Made by a program: the position numbers and the translations under genes
The notes under the pieces: model-generated
The model's input: the letters and a program-made list of their open reading frames with translations, nothing else
Database searches by the model: none
What the model was told of the DNA's origin: nothing
Assembly (NCBI RefSeq): GCF_024346975.1
Contig: NZ_AP024885.1
Location: 62,001-126,000, forward strand
From: Vibrio neonatus
GTDB lineage: Bacteria; Pseudomonadota; Gammaproteobacteria; Enterobacterales; Vibrionaceae
Length of the DNA stretch: 64,000 bases
Direction of reading: 5' to 3'
Shown: positions 10,033 through 20,039 of the stretch, in pieces
Layout: every line of letters starts with the position of its first letter
Numbering within the stretch: the stretch's first letter is position 1

Positions 10033-11352
10033 ATGGATTGCACTAGGGAAGGAATCTGCGCAATTTGCGACAACCCTAAAGTGAGAAATATGCCTAAATT
10101 AAATCTACACCGACCTGATCACACTTCATCACTCAGTTCAGATCTCGACTCCTCACTGCGTAATGAGGCTCTACAACCTCACTTTGAGCCTCCAACGACA
10201 AAACTGACCAAGAGTCCTTATTTAACAGAAAAAAATGTTCAGCGACGTTGGGCGACTCTTGATAATGCTGATGCACAGCAACACCTGTTGGATGAACATA
10301 CCCAGCAGCACATGTTGACGTATGCGAAGAATATTGAGCACTTTATCGGTACGGTAAAAATGCCAGTGGGTATGGCAGGTCCTTTGCGTGTGAATGGGCT
10401 ATTTGCCAAACAAGATTTTCTAGTGCCTTTAGCAACCACTGAAGCAGCATTAGTGGCATCATACAACCGAGGCTCACAACTACTAACCGCCGCTGGTGGC
10501 GTCAGTGCGATGCTGCTTAATGAAGGCGTTACTCGTACACCGGCTTTTGCTTTCTTTGATCTTAGCCAAGCAGGGCAATTTGTGGCTTGGGTTGTGACTC
10601 AGTATGCTACCTTCAAATCTATTGCTGAGCAGACAACCTCTCACGGTAAATTGACCGACATTAGCGTCAGCATTGAAGGCAACCATGTGTACTTGGTGTT
10701 TGAATTCCTAACGGGTGATGCATCGGGGCAGAACATGGTGACTATCGCCACCAATGCGGTGCTTGAGTATATTTTACAGCACACGCCGGTTGAACCAGAG
10801 CATGCATTCCTTGACGGTAACCTTTCTGGTGACAAAAAAGCCAATGCGCAAACCTTGCGTAGTGTGCGAGGCAAAAAAGTGACTGCGGAAGCGCATATTC
10901 CAGCCGCTCTTATTGAAAAATACCTGCATACGACGCCTGAAAAAATGATGCAATTTGCCCAAATTACCACTGTGGGTGGTGCGCTCAGTGGTACGATTGG
11001 TATCAATGCTCATTATGCGAATGCATTGGCGGCTCTATACATTGCTTGTGGTCAAGATGCCGCATGTGTGGCTGAATCTGCGGTGGGTATGACAAGACTC
11101 GAAGTGGATAAAAATGGCGATCTGTATGCCAGTGTTACCTTACCTAACTTGATGGTGGGTACGGTCGGTGGTGGTACAGGCCTACCAAGTCAGAAAGCCT
11201 GTTTAGATTTAATGGGGTTACATGGCAATGGTAAGTCGCAAGCATTGGCTGAGGTAGCTGCTGCTCTTTGTTTAGCCGGTGAGCTGTCTATTGTGGGTGC
11301 TTTTTGTGCCGGGCACTTTTCGCGTGCCCATCATAAATTAGCGCGTAAATAA
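10033..11352 (+). CDS. mvaA: Hydroxymethylglutaryl-CoA reductase, class I type
   Basis: NADPH-dependent reduction of HMG-CoA to mevalonate. It has 439 residues from ATG 10033; an internal ATG at 10090 (MPKLNLHRP) is an equally plausible start because neither has a strong ribosome-binding site. Family motifs in order are GTVKMPVGMAGPL, TTEAALVASYNRG with catalytic Glu about 137, GDASGQNM (the DAMGMN-like NADP(H) segment), GDKKAN with catalytic Lys about 268, IACGQDAA with Asp about 342, GGGTGLPSQKACL, and the C-terminal SRAHHK with His about 433. The C-terminal His and these motifs fit class I (biosynthetic) rather than class II. Gammaproteobacteria usually make isoprenoids by the MEP route, so this is an acquired gene seen in some vibrios. 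No other mevalonate gene is nearby. Confidence 0.93.
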   Translation: MDCTREGICAICDNPKVRNMPKLNLHRPDHTSSLSSDLDSSLRNEALQPHFEPPTTKLTKSPYLTEKNVQRRWATLDNADAQQHLLDEHTQQHMLTYAKNIEHFIGTVKMPVGMAGPLRVNGLFAKQDFLVPLATTEAALVASYNRGSQLLTAAGGVSAMLLNEGVTRTPAFAFFDLSQAGQFVAWVVTQYATFKSIAEQTTSHGKLTDISVSIEGNHVYLVFEFLTGDASGQNMVTIATNAVLEYILQHTPVEPEHAFLDGNLSGDKKANAQTLRSVRGKKVTAEAHIPAALIEKYLHTTPEKMMQFAQITTVGGALSGTIGINAHYANALAALYIACGQDAACVAESAVGMTRLEVDKNGDLYASVTLPNLMVGTVGGGTGLPSQKACLDLMGLHGNGKSQALAEVAAALCLAGELSIVGAFCAGHFSRAHHKLARK

Positions 11353-11363
11353 TCGATAAAAGA

Positions 11364-12266
11364 TTAAGTCTGCCGTTGTTTAGACGGACGTTTTGCTCGT
11401 TTTAGTTGCTGGATAATCAGTCCAGCAACGATTAACACTAAGCCAAATAAGGTCGAAGGATGGATTTCCTCGCCTAAAATATTGGCCAGTAACAACAATG
11501 AGATAAATGGCGAGATAAAAATTAGGTTACTAATTTTTGCGGTGTTTTGAGTCGCTTTGAGTGCGCCCAACCACAACACAAAAGTGATGCCCATTTCAAA
11601 TAGACCCACATAAGTGACGGCTAACCATCCTTTGCTGCTCATTTGCCAAGCTACACCCTCCCAAATTGATAAAGCGATAGCCAGCGGTATTGCCACTAAA
11701 AACCCAAGCAATACTGCCACTACTGGGTCGGCTTTGTTTTTAGCGTTTAAAATCCAATATCCAGCCCACAACAAAGTGGATAACAGCGCTAATGCAACAC
11801 CGGTAGGACTGGAAAACTGCATCCCTAAAATATCCCCTTGGGTGGCAATAACCACCACTCCAAAGTAACCAAACAGACAAGCTAGCCAATCTTGAGGGCG
11901 TATTTTTTGCCCTAAAAAGAGGGCGGCCATTAATGTCAGTGTAATAGCCCAACTGTAGTTTATGGGCTGGGCTTGTGAGGCAGGTAAAAGGTCATAGGCT
12001 TTAAATAAAATAAGATAATAAGCCAGAGGGTTAATCAGCCCGAGCATCAGATAATAAAAAGGATTCGCCACAAAAGTGCGGCCAATAAGGTGGGTTTTGT
12101 TTTGTAGTCTGCACACGATTAGCAGTGTGATGACCGAAACAATGCTGGCACAAGTTAGCATTTGAATTGGCGTGAATTCGGCTAACGTCAGCTTAAATGC
12201 GGTTGCGACCGTTGACCAAAGTAATACGGCGCTGAGTCCTAAAATAAGAGCTTTACGTTCGTTCAT
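11364..12266 (-). CDS. EamA/DMT-family inner-membrane transporter
   Basis: Drug/metabolite transporter superfamily, 300 residues, about ten hydrophobic helices in two EamA repeats. The first repeat starts ALILGLSAVLLWSTVATAFKLTLAEFTPIQM, and the second starts PTGVALALLSTLLWAGYWILNAKNKADP. A basic C-terminal tail (QQLKRAKRPSKQRQT) faces the cytoplasm. The substrate cannot be inferred. It is convergent with mvaA (11 bp between stop codons), so the adjacency does not imply a shared pathway. Confidence 0.88.
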   Translation of the reverse strand: MNERKALILGLSAVLLWSTVATAFKLTLAEFTPIQMLTCASIVSVITLLIVCRLQNKTHLIGRTFVANPFYYLMLGLINPLAYYLILFKAYDLLPASQAQPINYSWAITLTLMAALFLGQKIRPQDWLACLFGYFGVVVIATQGDILGMQFSSPTGVALALLSTLLWAGYWILNAKNKADPVVAVLLGFLVAIPLAIALSIWEGVAWQMSSKGWLAVTYVGLFEMGITFVLWLGALKATQNTAKISNLIFISPFISLLLLANILGEEIHPSTLFGLVLIVAGLIIQQLKRAKRPSKQRQT

Positions 12267-12583
12267 TGATGGCTTTAAAGCTCCGGCAAGTTAAGGGAAT
12301 CAAACTGAGCTTAGTCTATAGATTTTGTGGTTATGCGCCAATATTCAATTAAGGATGCTGGATAGGCAAAGTGATGAGACGAGTTGCGGGTGATGTATTT
12401 ATTCACAGTTATGCAACTTCAATAAAATTGAGCGTATTTCAACAAAGACAAGTGTTGATGTATAAAGTAGACTTGTTGGTTCGTTTGCATCAATATTTGC
12501 CAACGTGGTAGGGAGGTGTGCTTGAAGTTTATGGCTTTTTGTCATATCTCGCTGGAATATGAATTCAGAGATAGAACATAGAT
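12267..12583. other. Divergent promoter region between the EamA gene and ubiE
   Basis: 317 bp with promoters for both divergent genes. AT-rich segments and an ACAAGT-N17-ACTTGT inverted repeat (about 12448-12476) are visible. I see no RNA, repeat family or further small gene. Confidence 0.5.
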
Positions 12584-13357
12584 ATGAGCGTTAAAGAACC
12601 CCTAGAACAAACCTCACAAGACACTACTCATTTTGGTTTTAAGACCGTTGCTAAAAATGAAAAGGTAACTAAAGTGGCCGAGGTTTTTCATTCGGTTGCC
12701 AGTAAATACGACCTGATGAACGATTTGATGTCTGGTGGTATTCATCGCTTATGGAAACGTTTCACTATTGATTGTAGTGGTGCACGTTCAGGGCAGAAGA
12801 TACTTGATCTCGGTGGTGGCACCGGAGATCTCACCGCTAAGTTTTCACGTATAGTAGGTGATACGGGGCATGTTGTTCTTGCTGATATCAACAACTCAAT
12901 GCTGAATGTCGGTCGTGACAAATTAAGAAATACTGGCGTGGTAGGTAATGTTCATTACGTGCAAGCCAATGCTGAGGAATTGCCTTTCCCAGATGATTAC
13001 TTTGACTGCATTACCATTAGCTTCTGTCTACGTAATGTAACAGACAAAGATAAAGCTTTGCGCTCTATGTACCGAGTGCTTAAGCCGGGTGGTCGTTTAT
13101 TGGTACTTGAGTTTTCTAAACCAATCTTCTCGCCACTTTCTAAGATTTACGATGCCTATTCGTTTCATATCCTACCGAAAGTAGGGGGCATCATCGCCAA
13201 CGATAAAGAAAGCTATCGTTACCTTGCTGAATCGATCCGTATGCATCCAGACCAAGATACATTAGAAGGTATGATGCAAAACGCAGGATTTGAGCAAACC
13301 ACCTATTACAACCTAACCGGTGGCATTGTTGCTTTGCACCGTGGTTACAAATTTTAG
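12584..13357 (+). CDS. ubiE: UbiE C-methyltransferase (ubiquinone/menaquinone)
   Basis: SAM-dependent C-methylation of demethylmenaquinol and of 2-octaprenyl-6-methoxy-1,4-benzoquinol. It has 257 residues. UbiE signatures are [28 protein letters not shown] and [18 protein letters not shown], with the SAM motif [16 protein letters not shown] (motif I) and [17 protein letters not shown]. It is the first gene of a tight ubiE-ubiJ-ubiB run, the usual gammaproteobacterial order. Confidence 0.97.
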   Translation: MSVKEPLEQTSQDTTHFGFKTVAKNEKVTKVAEVFHSVASKYDLMNDLMSGGIHRLWKRFTIDCSGARSGQKILDLGGGTGDLTAKFSRIVGDTGHVVLADINNSMLNVGRDKLRNTGVVGNVHYVQANAEELPFPDDYFDCITISFCLRNVTDKDKALRSMYRVLKPGGRLLVLEFSKPIFSPLSKIYDAYSFHILPKVGGIIANDKESYRYLAESIRMHPDQDTLEGMMQNAGFEQTTYYNLTGGIVALHRGYKF

Positions 13358-13369
13358 TGGAACACTTTA

Positions 13370-13975
13370 ATGCCCATTGATTCTTTAGTAACAGCAGCTG
13401 TTGAGTTTTCTTTTAATTCGCTGATAAAACAGCAACCTGAAAGTCAAAAACAATTAGCTCGTATGAAAGGCTCGACCATTCGCTTGAATTTAAAAGAGCT
13501 GAATAAAAGCCTGATTTTTGTCTGTAGCCAACAAATCGATGTGTTGGCAGCGTTTGAGGGGACTCCGGATTGCGAGTTGACCTTAAGCCTAACTGCGCTT
13601 CGTGATTTACAGCAACAGGCCAACATTAACGAGCTCTTTAAACAAGACAAACTGTCTGTTGCTGGAGATATGCAGGTAGGGCAGCAATTTGCTACTTTGA
13701 TGCAGTTGAGTAAGCCTGATATTGCCGAGATCTTATCTAAGGTGGTGGGTGATGTGGCAGCTCATACGCTGGTTTCAGGCGCAAAAAGTGGACTGTCATT
13801 TCTGCAAAGCGGTGCGCAAAAGCACACTACTCACCTAAAGCACGTTATTACTGAAGAGTGGCAATTAGCCCCTTCACCGCTGGCGGTCGCCAACTTCTGC
13901 GATCAAGTGGATGATGTGCAAGCAAAGTTAGCTTCTCTTGAGCAACGCCTATCGCGTTTAACGGAGAGCCAATGA
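13370..13975 (+). CDS. ubiJ: UbiJ, SCP2-domain accessory factor for ubiquinone biosynthesis
   Basis: Non-catalytic lipid-binding subunit of the cytosolic Ubi complex. It has 201 residues: an N-terminal sterol-carrier-protein-2-like domain ([38 protein letters not shown]...[20 protein letters not shown]) and a C-terminal helical tail with [23 protein letters not shown] heptads. It lies 12 bp after ubiE and overlaps ubiB by 4 bp (ATGA), so translation is coupled. Confidence 0.93.
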   Translation: MPIDSLVTAAVEFSFNSLIKQQPESQKQLARMKGSTIRLNLKELNKSLIFVCSQQIDVLAAFEGTPDCELTLSLTALRDLQQQANINELFKQDKLSVAGDMQVGQQFATLMQLSKPDIAEILSKVVGDVAAHTLVSGAKSGLSFLQSGAQKHTTHLKHVITEEWQLAPSPLAVANFCDQVDDVQAKLASLEQRLSRLTESQ

Positions 13976-15606
13976 CCCCTTCAGAGCTAAAGCGTTTATA
14001 CCAGATTACTCGCGTTAAACTTGAATATGGGCTCGATGAGCTGATACCTGAGCATGATCTGGCTAAGTTTCCACGCTTAGCTCGCAAGGCACTGTTTTGG
14101 ATAAAGAACAAACATCCAGATAAAGAGTTAGGTCATCGCATGCGTTTGGCATTGCAAGAGCTAGGTCCTGTTTGGATTAAGTTTGGGCAAATGATGTCTA
14201 CCCGTCGCGATCTATTTCCTCCGCATATCGCCGACCAACTGGCATTGCTGCAAGATCGCGTAGGCCCGTTTGAAGGACACCTAGCAAAGAAGCACATTGA
14301 GCTTGCTTTAGGTGGGCCAGTAGAGCAATGGTTTGATGATTTTAATATCGAGTGCTTAGCATCGGCTTCGATTGCGCAAGTGCATACCGCTAAGTTAAAA
14401 GATTCTGGTCGAGAAATTGTTCTAAAAATTATTCGTCCTGATATCCGCCCTGTTATTGATGCCGACATTAAGCTGATGTATCGCATGGCGAAGTTATTGG
14501 CAAAAGCGGTTCCTGAAGCGCGCAGGCTAAAACCTGTCGAGGTGGTTGCCGAGTATGAAAAAACCTTAATTGATGAGCTAGATCTGCGCCGAGAAGCCGC
14601 CAATGCAATGCAGCTGCGTCGCAATTTTGAAAATAGCGAAGAGCTGTATGTTCCTGAGATCATTCCAGATCTGAGCAGTAAAAACTTAATGGTGTCTGAA
14701 CGTATCTACGGCATCCAAGTGTCAGATATTGAAGGGCTAAAAAACAACGGCACCAATATGAAGTTGCTCGCCGAGCGTGGCGTGACCGTATTTTTCACTC
14801 AAGTTTTCCGCGACAGCTTTTTTCATGCTGATATGCACCCTGGTAATGTTTTTGTGCAATATTCCCATCCAGAGAATCCACAATGGATTGGTTTAGATTG
14901 CGGTATTGTTGGCACACTTAACGCCGATGATAAGCGTTACTTGGCCGAAAACCTGCTGGCATTCTTTAATCGGGATTATCAAAAAGTAGCCCAATTGCAT
15001 GTCGATTCTGGTTGGGTACCTGCCAATACTAATGTCCAAGAATTTGAGTTTGCGATTCGCATGGTGTGTGAGCCGATTTTTGCTAAACCGCTGTGTGAAA
15101 TATCGTTTGGTCATGTGTTGCTTAATCTATTTAACACAGCCCGTCGCTATAATATGGAAGTTCAACCACAATTAGTGTTACTACAAAAGACCTTATTGTA
15201 TGTTGAAGGTTTGGGACGACAGCTTTATCCGCAACTTGATTTGTGGGCGACAGCGAAGCCATTTTTGGAAAAATGGATGGGTCAGCAAGTGGGGCCACAA
15301 GCTGTGGTGAATTCCATTAAAGAACGCGCGCCATTTTGGGCAGAAAAGTTACCCGAATTGCCTGAGCTACTTTATGACAACTTAAAGAATAGCAAGCATT
15401 TATCTCAAAAAGTCGAGAATTTATATGAGGGATATCGACAAACGAAGAGACAACATGCTACAGGCCAATTTATGTTTGGAATAGGGGCTACATTTATCGT
15501 ATGCTCGTCCATACTTTACGTTAATGATAACCCTTTGATTTCTTCAGGGGTTGGTGGTTTAGGATTGCTAGCTTGGATGTTAAGTTGGTTTACCTACCGT
15601 AAATAA
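13972..15606 (+). CDS. ubiB: UbiB, atypical protein-kinase-like ubiquinone factor
   Basis: ABC1/ADCK/UbiB-family ATPase needed for ubiquinone assembly. It has 544 residues. The family KxGQ motif is in [20 protein letters not shown], the alanine-rich nucleotide loop is [10 protein letters not shown], the conserved Lys follows in IVLKIIRP, and the catalytic-loop segment is [13 protein letters not shown] with the DCG motif in [10 protein letters not shown]. Two C-terminal hydrophobic helices ([22 protein letters not shown] and [15 protein letters not shown]) anchor it in the inner membrane. Confidence 0.97.
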   Translation: MTPSELKRLYQITRVKLEYGLDELIPEHDLAKFPRLARKALFWIKNKHPDKELGHRMRLALQELGPVWIKFGQMMSTRRDLFPPHIADQLALLQDRVGPFEGHLAKKHIELALGGPVEQWFDDFNIECLASASIAQVHTAKLKDSGREIVLKIIRPDIRPVIDADIKLMYRMAKLLAKAVPEARRLKPVEVVAEYEKTLIDELDLRREAANAMQLRRNFENSEELYVPEIIPDLSSKNLMVSERIYGIQVSDIEGLKNNGTNMKLLAERGVTVFFTQVFRDSFFHADMHPGNVFVQYSHPENPQWIGLDCGIVGTLNADDKRYLAENLLAFFNRDYQKVAQLHVDSGWVPANTNVQEFEFAIRMVCEPIFAKPLCEISFGHVLLNLFNTARRYNMEVQPQLVLLQKTLLYVEGLGRQLYPQLDLWATAKPFLEKWMGQQVGPQAVVNSIKERAPFWAEKLPELPELLYDNLKNSKHLSQKVENLYEGYRQTKRQHATGQFMFGIGATFIVCSSILYVNDNPLISSGVGGLGLLAWMLSWFTYRK

Positions 15607-15642
15607 TTATTTATATAAAAATAGATACAAGGGTTATTACAC

Positions 15643-15900
15643 ATGGGTGGAATTAGTATTTGGCAACTTTTAATCATTGCAGTGATCGTAGTTCTATTAT
15701 TTGGAACTAAGAAATTGCGTGGTATTGGTGGCGATCTTGGCTCGGCAGTGAAAGGCTTTAAAAAAGCGATGTCTGAGGAAGAAGCTGTCACTAAAGAAGC
15801 TAAAGAGTCAAATGATGCAGACTTTGAGAAGAAAAACATTTCTGAGCAAAAAACTGCAGAACAGAGCACTGAGAAGCAAAAAGACAAAGAGCAGGTTTAA
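15643..15900 (+). CDS. tatA: Sec-independent translocase subunit TatA
   Basis: Pore-forming subunit of twin-arginine translocation. It has 85 residues: a short N-terminal transmembrane helix ([21 protein letters not shown]), the FG-x-KKL hinge, an amphipathic helix ([19 protein letters not shown]) and an acidic/basic tail. It follows ubiB by 36 bp, matching the ubiB-tatA order. Confidence 0.95.
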   Translation: MGGISIWQLLIIAVIVVLLFGTKKLRGIGGDLGSAVKGFKKAMSEEEAVTKEAKESNDADFEKKNISEQKTAEQSTEKQKDKEQV

Positions 15901-15903
15901 TCT

Positions 15904-16242
15904 GTGTTCGATATTGGTTTTTGGGAGCTGATACTCATCTCCGTTTTGGGGTTGATTGTCTTGGGGCCTGAGCGCCTCCCTGTTGCTATTCGTAGCGTGG
16001 CTCGCTTTGTTAATTCAGCAAAATCTATGGCAAATAATGTCAAAGATGAGTTGGATCATGAGCTCAAAATTCATGAACTTCAGGAAAACCTGAAAAAAGC
16101 AGAGCAGTTGGGGATGAAAGATATGTCTCCAGAACTGCGTCAATCTGTAGAAGAGCTAAAAGAAGCTGCACAAAGTGTTCAGCAACCCTACAAGTCTTCA
16201 ACAAGCACCAAAGAGTCGTCTTCTCCTAAGTCGCAAGATTAA
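15904..16242 (+). CDS. tatB: Sec-independent translocase subunit TatB
   Basis: Receptor subunit working with TatC. It has 112 residues and uses a GTG start at 15904, 3 bp after tatA. The N-terminus [29 protein letters not shown] is the TatB signature (Glu8 and GPERLP), followed by a long amphipathic/coiled helix and a Ser/Lys-rich tail. Confidence 0.95.
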   Translation: MFDIGFWELILISVLGLIVLGPERLPVAIRSVARFVNSAKSMANNVKDELDHELKIHELQENLKKAEQLGMKDMSPELRQSVEELKEAAQSVQQPYKSSTSTKESSSPKSQD

Positions 16243-16248
16243 TCAATA

Positions 16249-16268
16249 GGGGCACTGCTGCCCCTTTT
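16249..16268 (+). terminator. Terminator-like hairpin inside the tat operon, between tatB and tatC
   Basis: GGGGCA and TGCCCC form a 6-bp G/C stem with a 4-nt loop followed by TTTTGTTATTT. It sits 7 bp after tatB and 20 bp before the tatC start codon. It could attenuate tatC or stabilise the upstream tatAB mRNA. Confidence 0.65.
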
Positions 16269-16287
16269 GTTATTTATAGAGGTTTCT

Positions 16288-17025
16288 ATGTCTTCGGTTG
16301 ATTCCAACCAACCATTGATGAGCCATCTGATTGAGTTACGCACTCGTTTATTGCGTGCAATTAGCGCAGTGATGGTGGTGTTTCTATGCCTGATTTATTT
16401 TTCAGGTCATATCTATGAGTTCGTATCGGCTCCTTTAATTGATCGTTTACCCGAAGGGGCAACGATGATTGCAACGGATGTCGCGTCACCGTTTTTTACG
16501 CCACTTAAACTGACTTTAATCGCTTCAGTATTTCTCGCCGTTCCGTTTATCTTGTATCAAGTGTGGGCCTTTGTTGCGCCAGGGTTGTATAAGCATGAGA
16601 AACGCTTGGTGATGCCACTGCTGTTCTCTAGTTCGCTATTGTTTTACTGCGGTGTTGCGTTTGCCTACTTTGTGGTATTCCCGCTGGTGTTTGGCTTTTT
16701 TACTGCCATATCGCTAGGTGGGGTTGAGTTTGCGACGGATATCTCCAGTTATCTCGATTTTGTTTTAGCGTTATTTTTAGCGTTCGGCATCGCATTTGAA
16801 GTACCGGTTGCCATCATCTTGCTGTGTTGGACGGGAGCAACAGACGTGCAAACATTAAAAGCCAAGCGACCTTTTGTGGTTGTGGCCGCTTTTGTGATTG
16901 GCATGATGCTAACTCCGCCTGATATTATTTCTCAGACTCTGTTGGCTGTGCCAATGCTGCTGTTATTTGAGGTGGGCTTGTTCTTTGCGCGCTTCTATAC
17001 TCGAAAAGATGAGGACGAAGAGTAA
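16288..17025 (+). CDS. tatC: Sec-independent translocase subunit TatC
   Basis: Six-helix inner-membrane core of the Tat translocase that recognises twin-arginine signals. The start is ATG 16288 ([24 protein letters not shown]) with AGAGG upstream; the open frame extends 7 codons further without a ribosome-binding site. This gives 245 residues. Conserved features are the N-terminal [29 protein letters not shown] loop (here [17 protein letters not shown]) and [10 protein letters not shown] with the family Pro residues. Confidence 0.95.
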   Translation: MSSVDSNQPLMSHLIELRTRLLRAISAVMVVFLCLIYFSGHIYEFVSAPLIDRLPEGATMIATDVASPFFTPLKLTLIASVFLAVPFILYQVWAFVAPGLYKHEKRLVMPLLFSSSLLFYCGVAFAYFVVFPLVFGFFTAISLGGVEFATDISSYLDFVLALFLAFGIAFEVPVAIILLCWTGATDVQTLKAKRPFVVVAAFVIGMMLTPPDIISQTLLAVPMLLLFEVGLFFARFYTRKDEDEE

Positions 17026-17186
17026 TACCAATCGTACTAAATAACTGGTCATTCTAGCTCGTTAAAATGCTCGATAACGGCGTTAGAATTTTTGATTGTA
17101 GAATAACTACTTATCGAAAAATTCTGCCTTGTTCTCGAGCATTTTTCCTGCGCTAGTTCTGATCACTTACTTAGTGTGATTGGTAT
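17025..17186. repeat. Long copy of the ATACCAATC...GATTGGTAT palindromic repeat
   Basis: Terminal inverted repeats ATACCAATCGTACTAA (17025-17040) and TTAGTGTGATTGGTAT (17171-17186) match at 14 of 16 positions. The inside is itself a long imperfect inverted repeat (AATGCTCGATAACGGCG...AGAATTTTT against AAAAATTCTGCC...CTCGAGCATT), so the whole 162 bp could fold as one hairpin. It has the build of a MITE-like vibrio intergenic element. A 51-bp internally deleted relative lies at 34700 and a shorter relative at 19975. Confidence 0.75.
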
Positions 17187-17228
17187 AAGCAAAATAGATA
17201 CTGCTTTCTCTATCGCTTAATCAATGAC

Positions 17229-17256
17229 AAAAAATCCCCGTTGGGGATTTTTTTTA
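17229..17256. terminator. Bidirectional terminator between tatC and tatD
   Basis: AAAATCCCC-GTT-GGGGATTTT with A-run on one side and T-run on the other. It serves as terminator for convergent tatC and tatD; the tatD stop codon lies inside the T-run. Confidence 0.88.
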
Positions 17257-18015
17257 TAGGTTGAATAACTGCACTGCGTTTTGAGTGGTGAGTGCATCTA
17301 CCTCAGTCAAGCTCAGCTCTCTCAGGTCGGCAACTCGCTGTGCGACTAACTGAGTGTAGGCGGGTTCATTGCGCTTACCTCGGTGAGGAACAGGAGCAAG
17401 ATAAGGGCAGTCGGTTTCTAGTATCAGGTATTGTAAGTCCAAGTGCGGAATGACTTTATCCATACCGCCATTTTTAAAGGTCGATACGCCGCCAAGCCCT
17501 AAATGAAAGCCAAGATCATTGATGGCTTTCGCTTCTTCAACGCTGCCACCAAAGCAATGGAATACGCCACGCAAAGAACCGTCTTGTTCCTTCTTCAGTA
17601 GGCTAAGTGTTTCCTCGATAGAATCTCTGGTATGGATGACGACCGGAAGGTTGCGTTCTTTAGCCCAGTTTAGTTGGGTGGAGAACGCATATTCTTGTTC
17701 TTTACGAAATGTTTTGTCCCAGTAGAGATCAATGCCAATTTCACCAACCGCGATGAAGTTGTGTTTATCAAACCAACTTTCTATTTCAGTTAAGGTTTGC
17801 TTGATGTCTTGGTTTACATAACATGGGTGTAATCCCATCATCGAACGGCAAATATCAGGATAAGCCGCTTCGGTCGCTAGCATAGGCTGAATAGATTCTA
17901 GGTCGATATTGGGCAGTAATATTTGATTAATTCCGGCTTGCAGAGCGCGCTCTACCACTTGGTCTCGATCTTGGTCAAATTCACTGGCATAAATATGGGC
18001 GTGGGTGTCGATCAT
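17254..18015 (-). CDS. tatD: TatD-family metal-dependent DNase
   Basis: Mg-dependent 3'-5' exonuclease of the amidohydrolase fold, 253 residues. Metal ligands are visible in MIDTHAHIYASEF (HxH), AVGEIGIDLYWD (Glu), VVIHTRDS (His), GVFHCFGGSVEEA (His) and LETDCPYLAP (Asp). It is located next to tatABC as in E. coli but on the opposite strand; it is not part of the translocase. No clear ribosome-binding site departs from the expected. Confidence 0.94.
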   Translation of the reverse strand: MIDTHAHIYASEFDQDRDQVVERALQAGINQILLPNIDLESIQPMLATEAAYPDICRSMMGLHPCYVNQDIKQTLTEIESWFDKHNFIAVGEIGIDLYWDKTFRKEQEYAFSTQLNWAKERNLPVVIHTRDSIEETLSLLKKEQDGSLRGVFHCFGGSVEEAKAINDLGFHLGLGGVSTFKNGGMDKVIPHLDLQYLILETDCPYLAPVPHRGKRNEPAYTQLVAQRVADLRELSLTEVDALTTQNAVQLFNL

Positions 18016-18114
18016 GGATAAACATCATTTGTTGGCTATTTGTGCTCCAGTATATGTGCATTCGTTCTATTTTTCATGTTCTGTGCGTTCCTAGTGGAAT
18101 GGTTAATGTTATGA

Positions 18115-19161
<1,047 letters not shown>

Positions 19162-19184
19162 CCCTATTGCGACATGATGACTGG

Positions 19185-19204
19185 GGCCCTTTTTAGGGCC
19201 TTTT
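19185..19204 (+). terminator. Rho-independent terminator after hemB
   Basis: GGCCCT and AGGGCC form a 6-bp stem with a 4-nt T loop followed by TTTTGTATTT. It lies 23 bp after the hemB stop and 20 bp before the start of the GNAT gene. Confidence 0.8.
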
Positions 19205-19224
19205 GTATTTGTAGAGGAGGCAAC

Positions 19225-19659
19225 ATGTCTATTGTCATTCGCGAAGGTTCATTGGTCGAAGCTTTGCAGGTAATGAGCTCTATTTCTGAATTTAATAAAC
19301 CAGAGAGTATTGAAACTCTTCGCTTGCGTCTAAACAACAAAAAATCACTAATTCTTATCGCAGAAGAGTGTGGGGTATTGCTCGGCTTTAAAATAGGTTA
19401 TGCGCAAGACGATGACACTTTTTATAGTTGGCTAGGCGGGGTCAATGCTGAGGCTCGCGGTAAAGGTGTTGCACAATTGCTATTAAACGAGCAGCAACGT
19501 TGGGTTAAAGAGGCGGGATATTGCTGGTTAACCGTTAAGTCACAAAATCAGTTTGCGGCCATGTTGAGGCTACTACTGAGAAATGGTTATTGGATTGAAG
19601 AATGCGAACCTTATCCAAACCCTCTACATAATCGACTCTATTTTAAAAAATCCCTATAG
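19225..19659 (+). CDS. GNAT-family N-acetyltransferase, substrate unknown
   Basis: The start is ATG 19225 (MSIVIREGSLVEALQVMSSI) with a strong AGAGGAGG site; the longer frame from 19174 reads through the hemB terminator and is not credible. This gives 144 residues. The acetyl-CoA-binding loop is LGGVNAEARGKGVAQLLLNEQQRW (the Q/R-x-x-G-x-G/A pattern appears as ARGKGVA), followed by VKSQNQFAAMLRLLLRNGYWI, the usual beta5 and alpha4 region. It looks like a ribosomal-protein-type or small-molecule acetyltransferase; no substrate can be inferred. Confidence 0.85.
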   Translation: MSIVIREGSLVEALQVMSSISEFNKPESIETLRLRLNNKKSLILIAEECGVLLGFKIGYAQDDDTFYSWLGGVNAEARGKGVAQLLLNEQQRWVKEAGYCWLTVKSQNQFAAMLRLLLRNGYWIEECEPYPNPLHNRLYFKKSL

Positions 19660-19733
19660 CGTGAAAAATGAGCTACTCTATTGAGGTTGTTTGTTGCGCA
19701 AGCGCGCTGTTTAATATTTCTCCTTTAAAATCT

Positions 19734-19884
19734 TTGTCCACACACGCCGATCAGGTGAGGATCTTTTAAATGATCGCTAGATCTGATTTAAGTTATTGAT
19801 TTTTAACGATTAAAAATCAATAAAAGCAACTTTATCTACAGGCTTTTGAAGTTCGCAAATAATTTGCTCACACACTTATCCACA
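19734..19884. other. Origin-like cluster: DnaA-box-like 9-mers plus clustered GATC sites upstream of polA
   Basis: Within the 380-bp gene-free gap before polA there are TTGTCCACA (19734-19742, one mismatch), TTATCTACA (19832-19840, one mismatch) and TTATCCACA (19876-19884, perfect DnaA consensus). Between them lie four GATC sites within 35 bp (19749-19783), two of which begin 13-mers of the form GATCT(T/G)-T/A-rich (19760 and 19780), followed by an AT-rich palindrome (TTGATTTTT...AAAAATCAA). This layout imitates an oriC unwinding region, but the locus is not the usual vibrio oriC. It may be DnaA/SeqA control of polA or a DnaA-titrating site. Confidence 0.45.
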
Positions 19885-19974
19885 GGCAATTCTGTTCAGA
19901 TTCGCAATATTTGTTAGTGTGATTCAAGGGTATCTAGATAAGCGGAGTGACTCGTGGCATCCTATAGCAAAGTT

Positions 19975-20005
19975 ATACCAATTGTCGTAAGCAAGTGATT
20001 GGTAT
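19975..20005. repeat. Short copy of the ATACCAATC-type palindromic repeat
   Basis: ATACCAATTG...GTGATTGGTAT, 31 bp, immediately upstream of polA. It is a minimal form of the repeat seen at 17025 and 34700, with only the terminal inverted repeats left. Confidence 0.55.
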
Positions 20006-20039
20006 TATCCCTCCTTCTACCTAAGCTGGACACCAATAC

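Noticed and set aside
19734..19884. Calling the DnaA-box cluster the chromosomal oriC
   Set aside because: Only three DnaA-like boxes (two with a mismatch) are present and the expected gidA/mioC or rpmH neighbours are missing, so only an origin-like site is reported.
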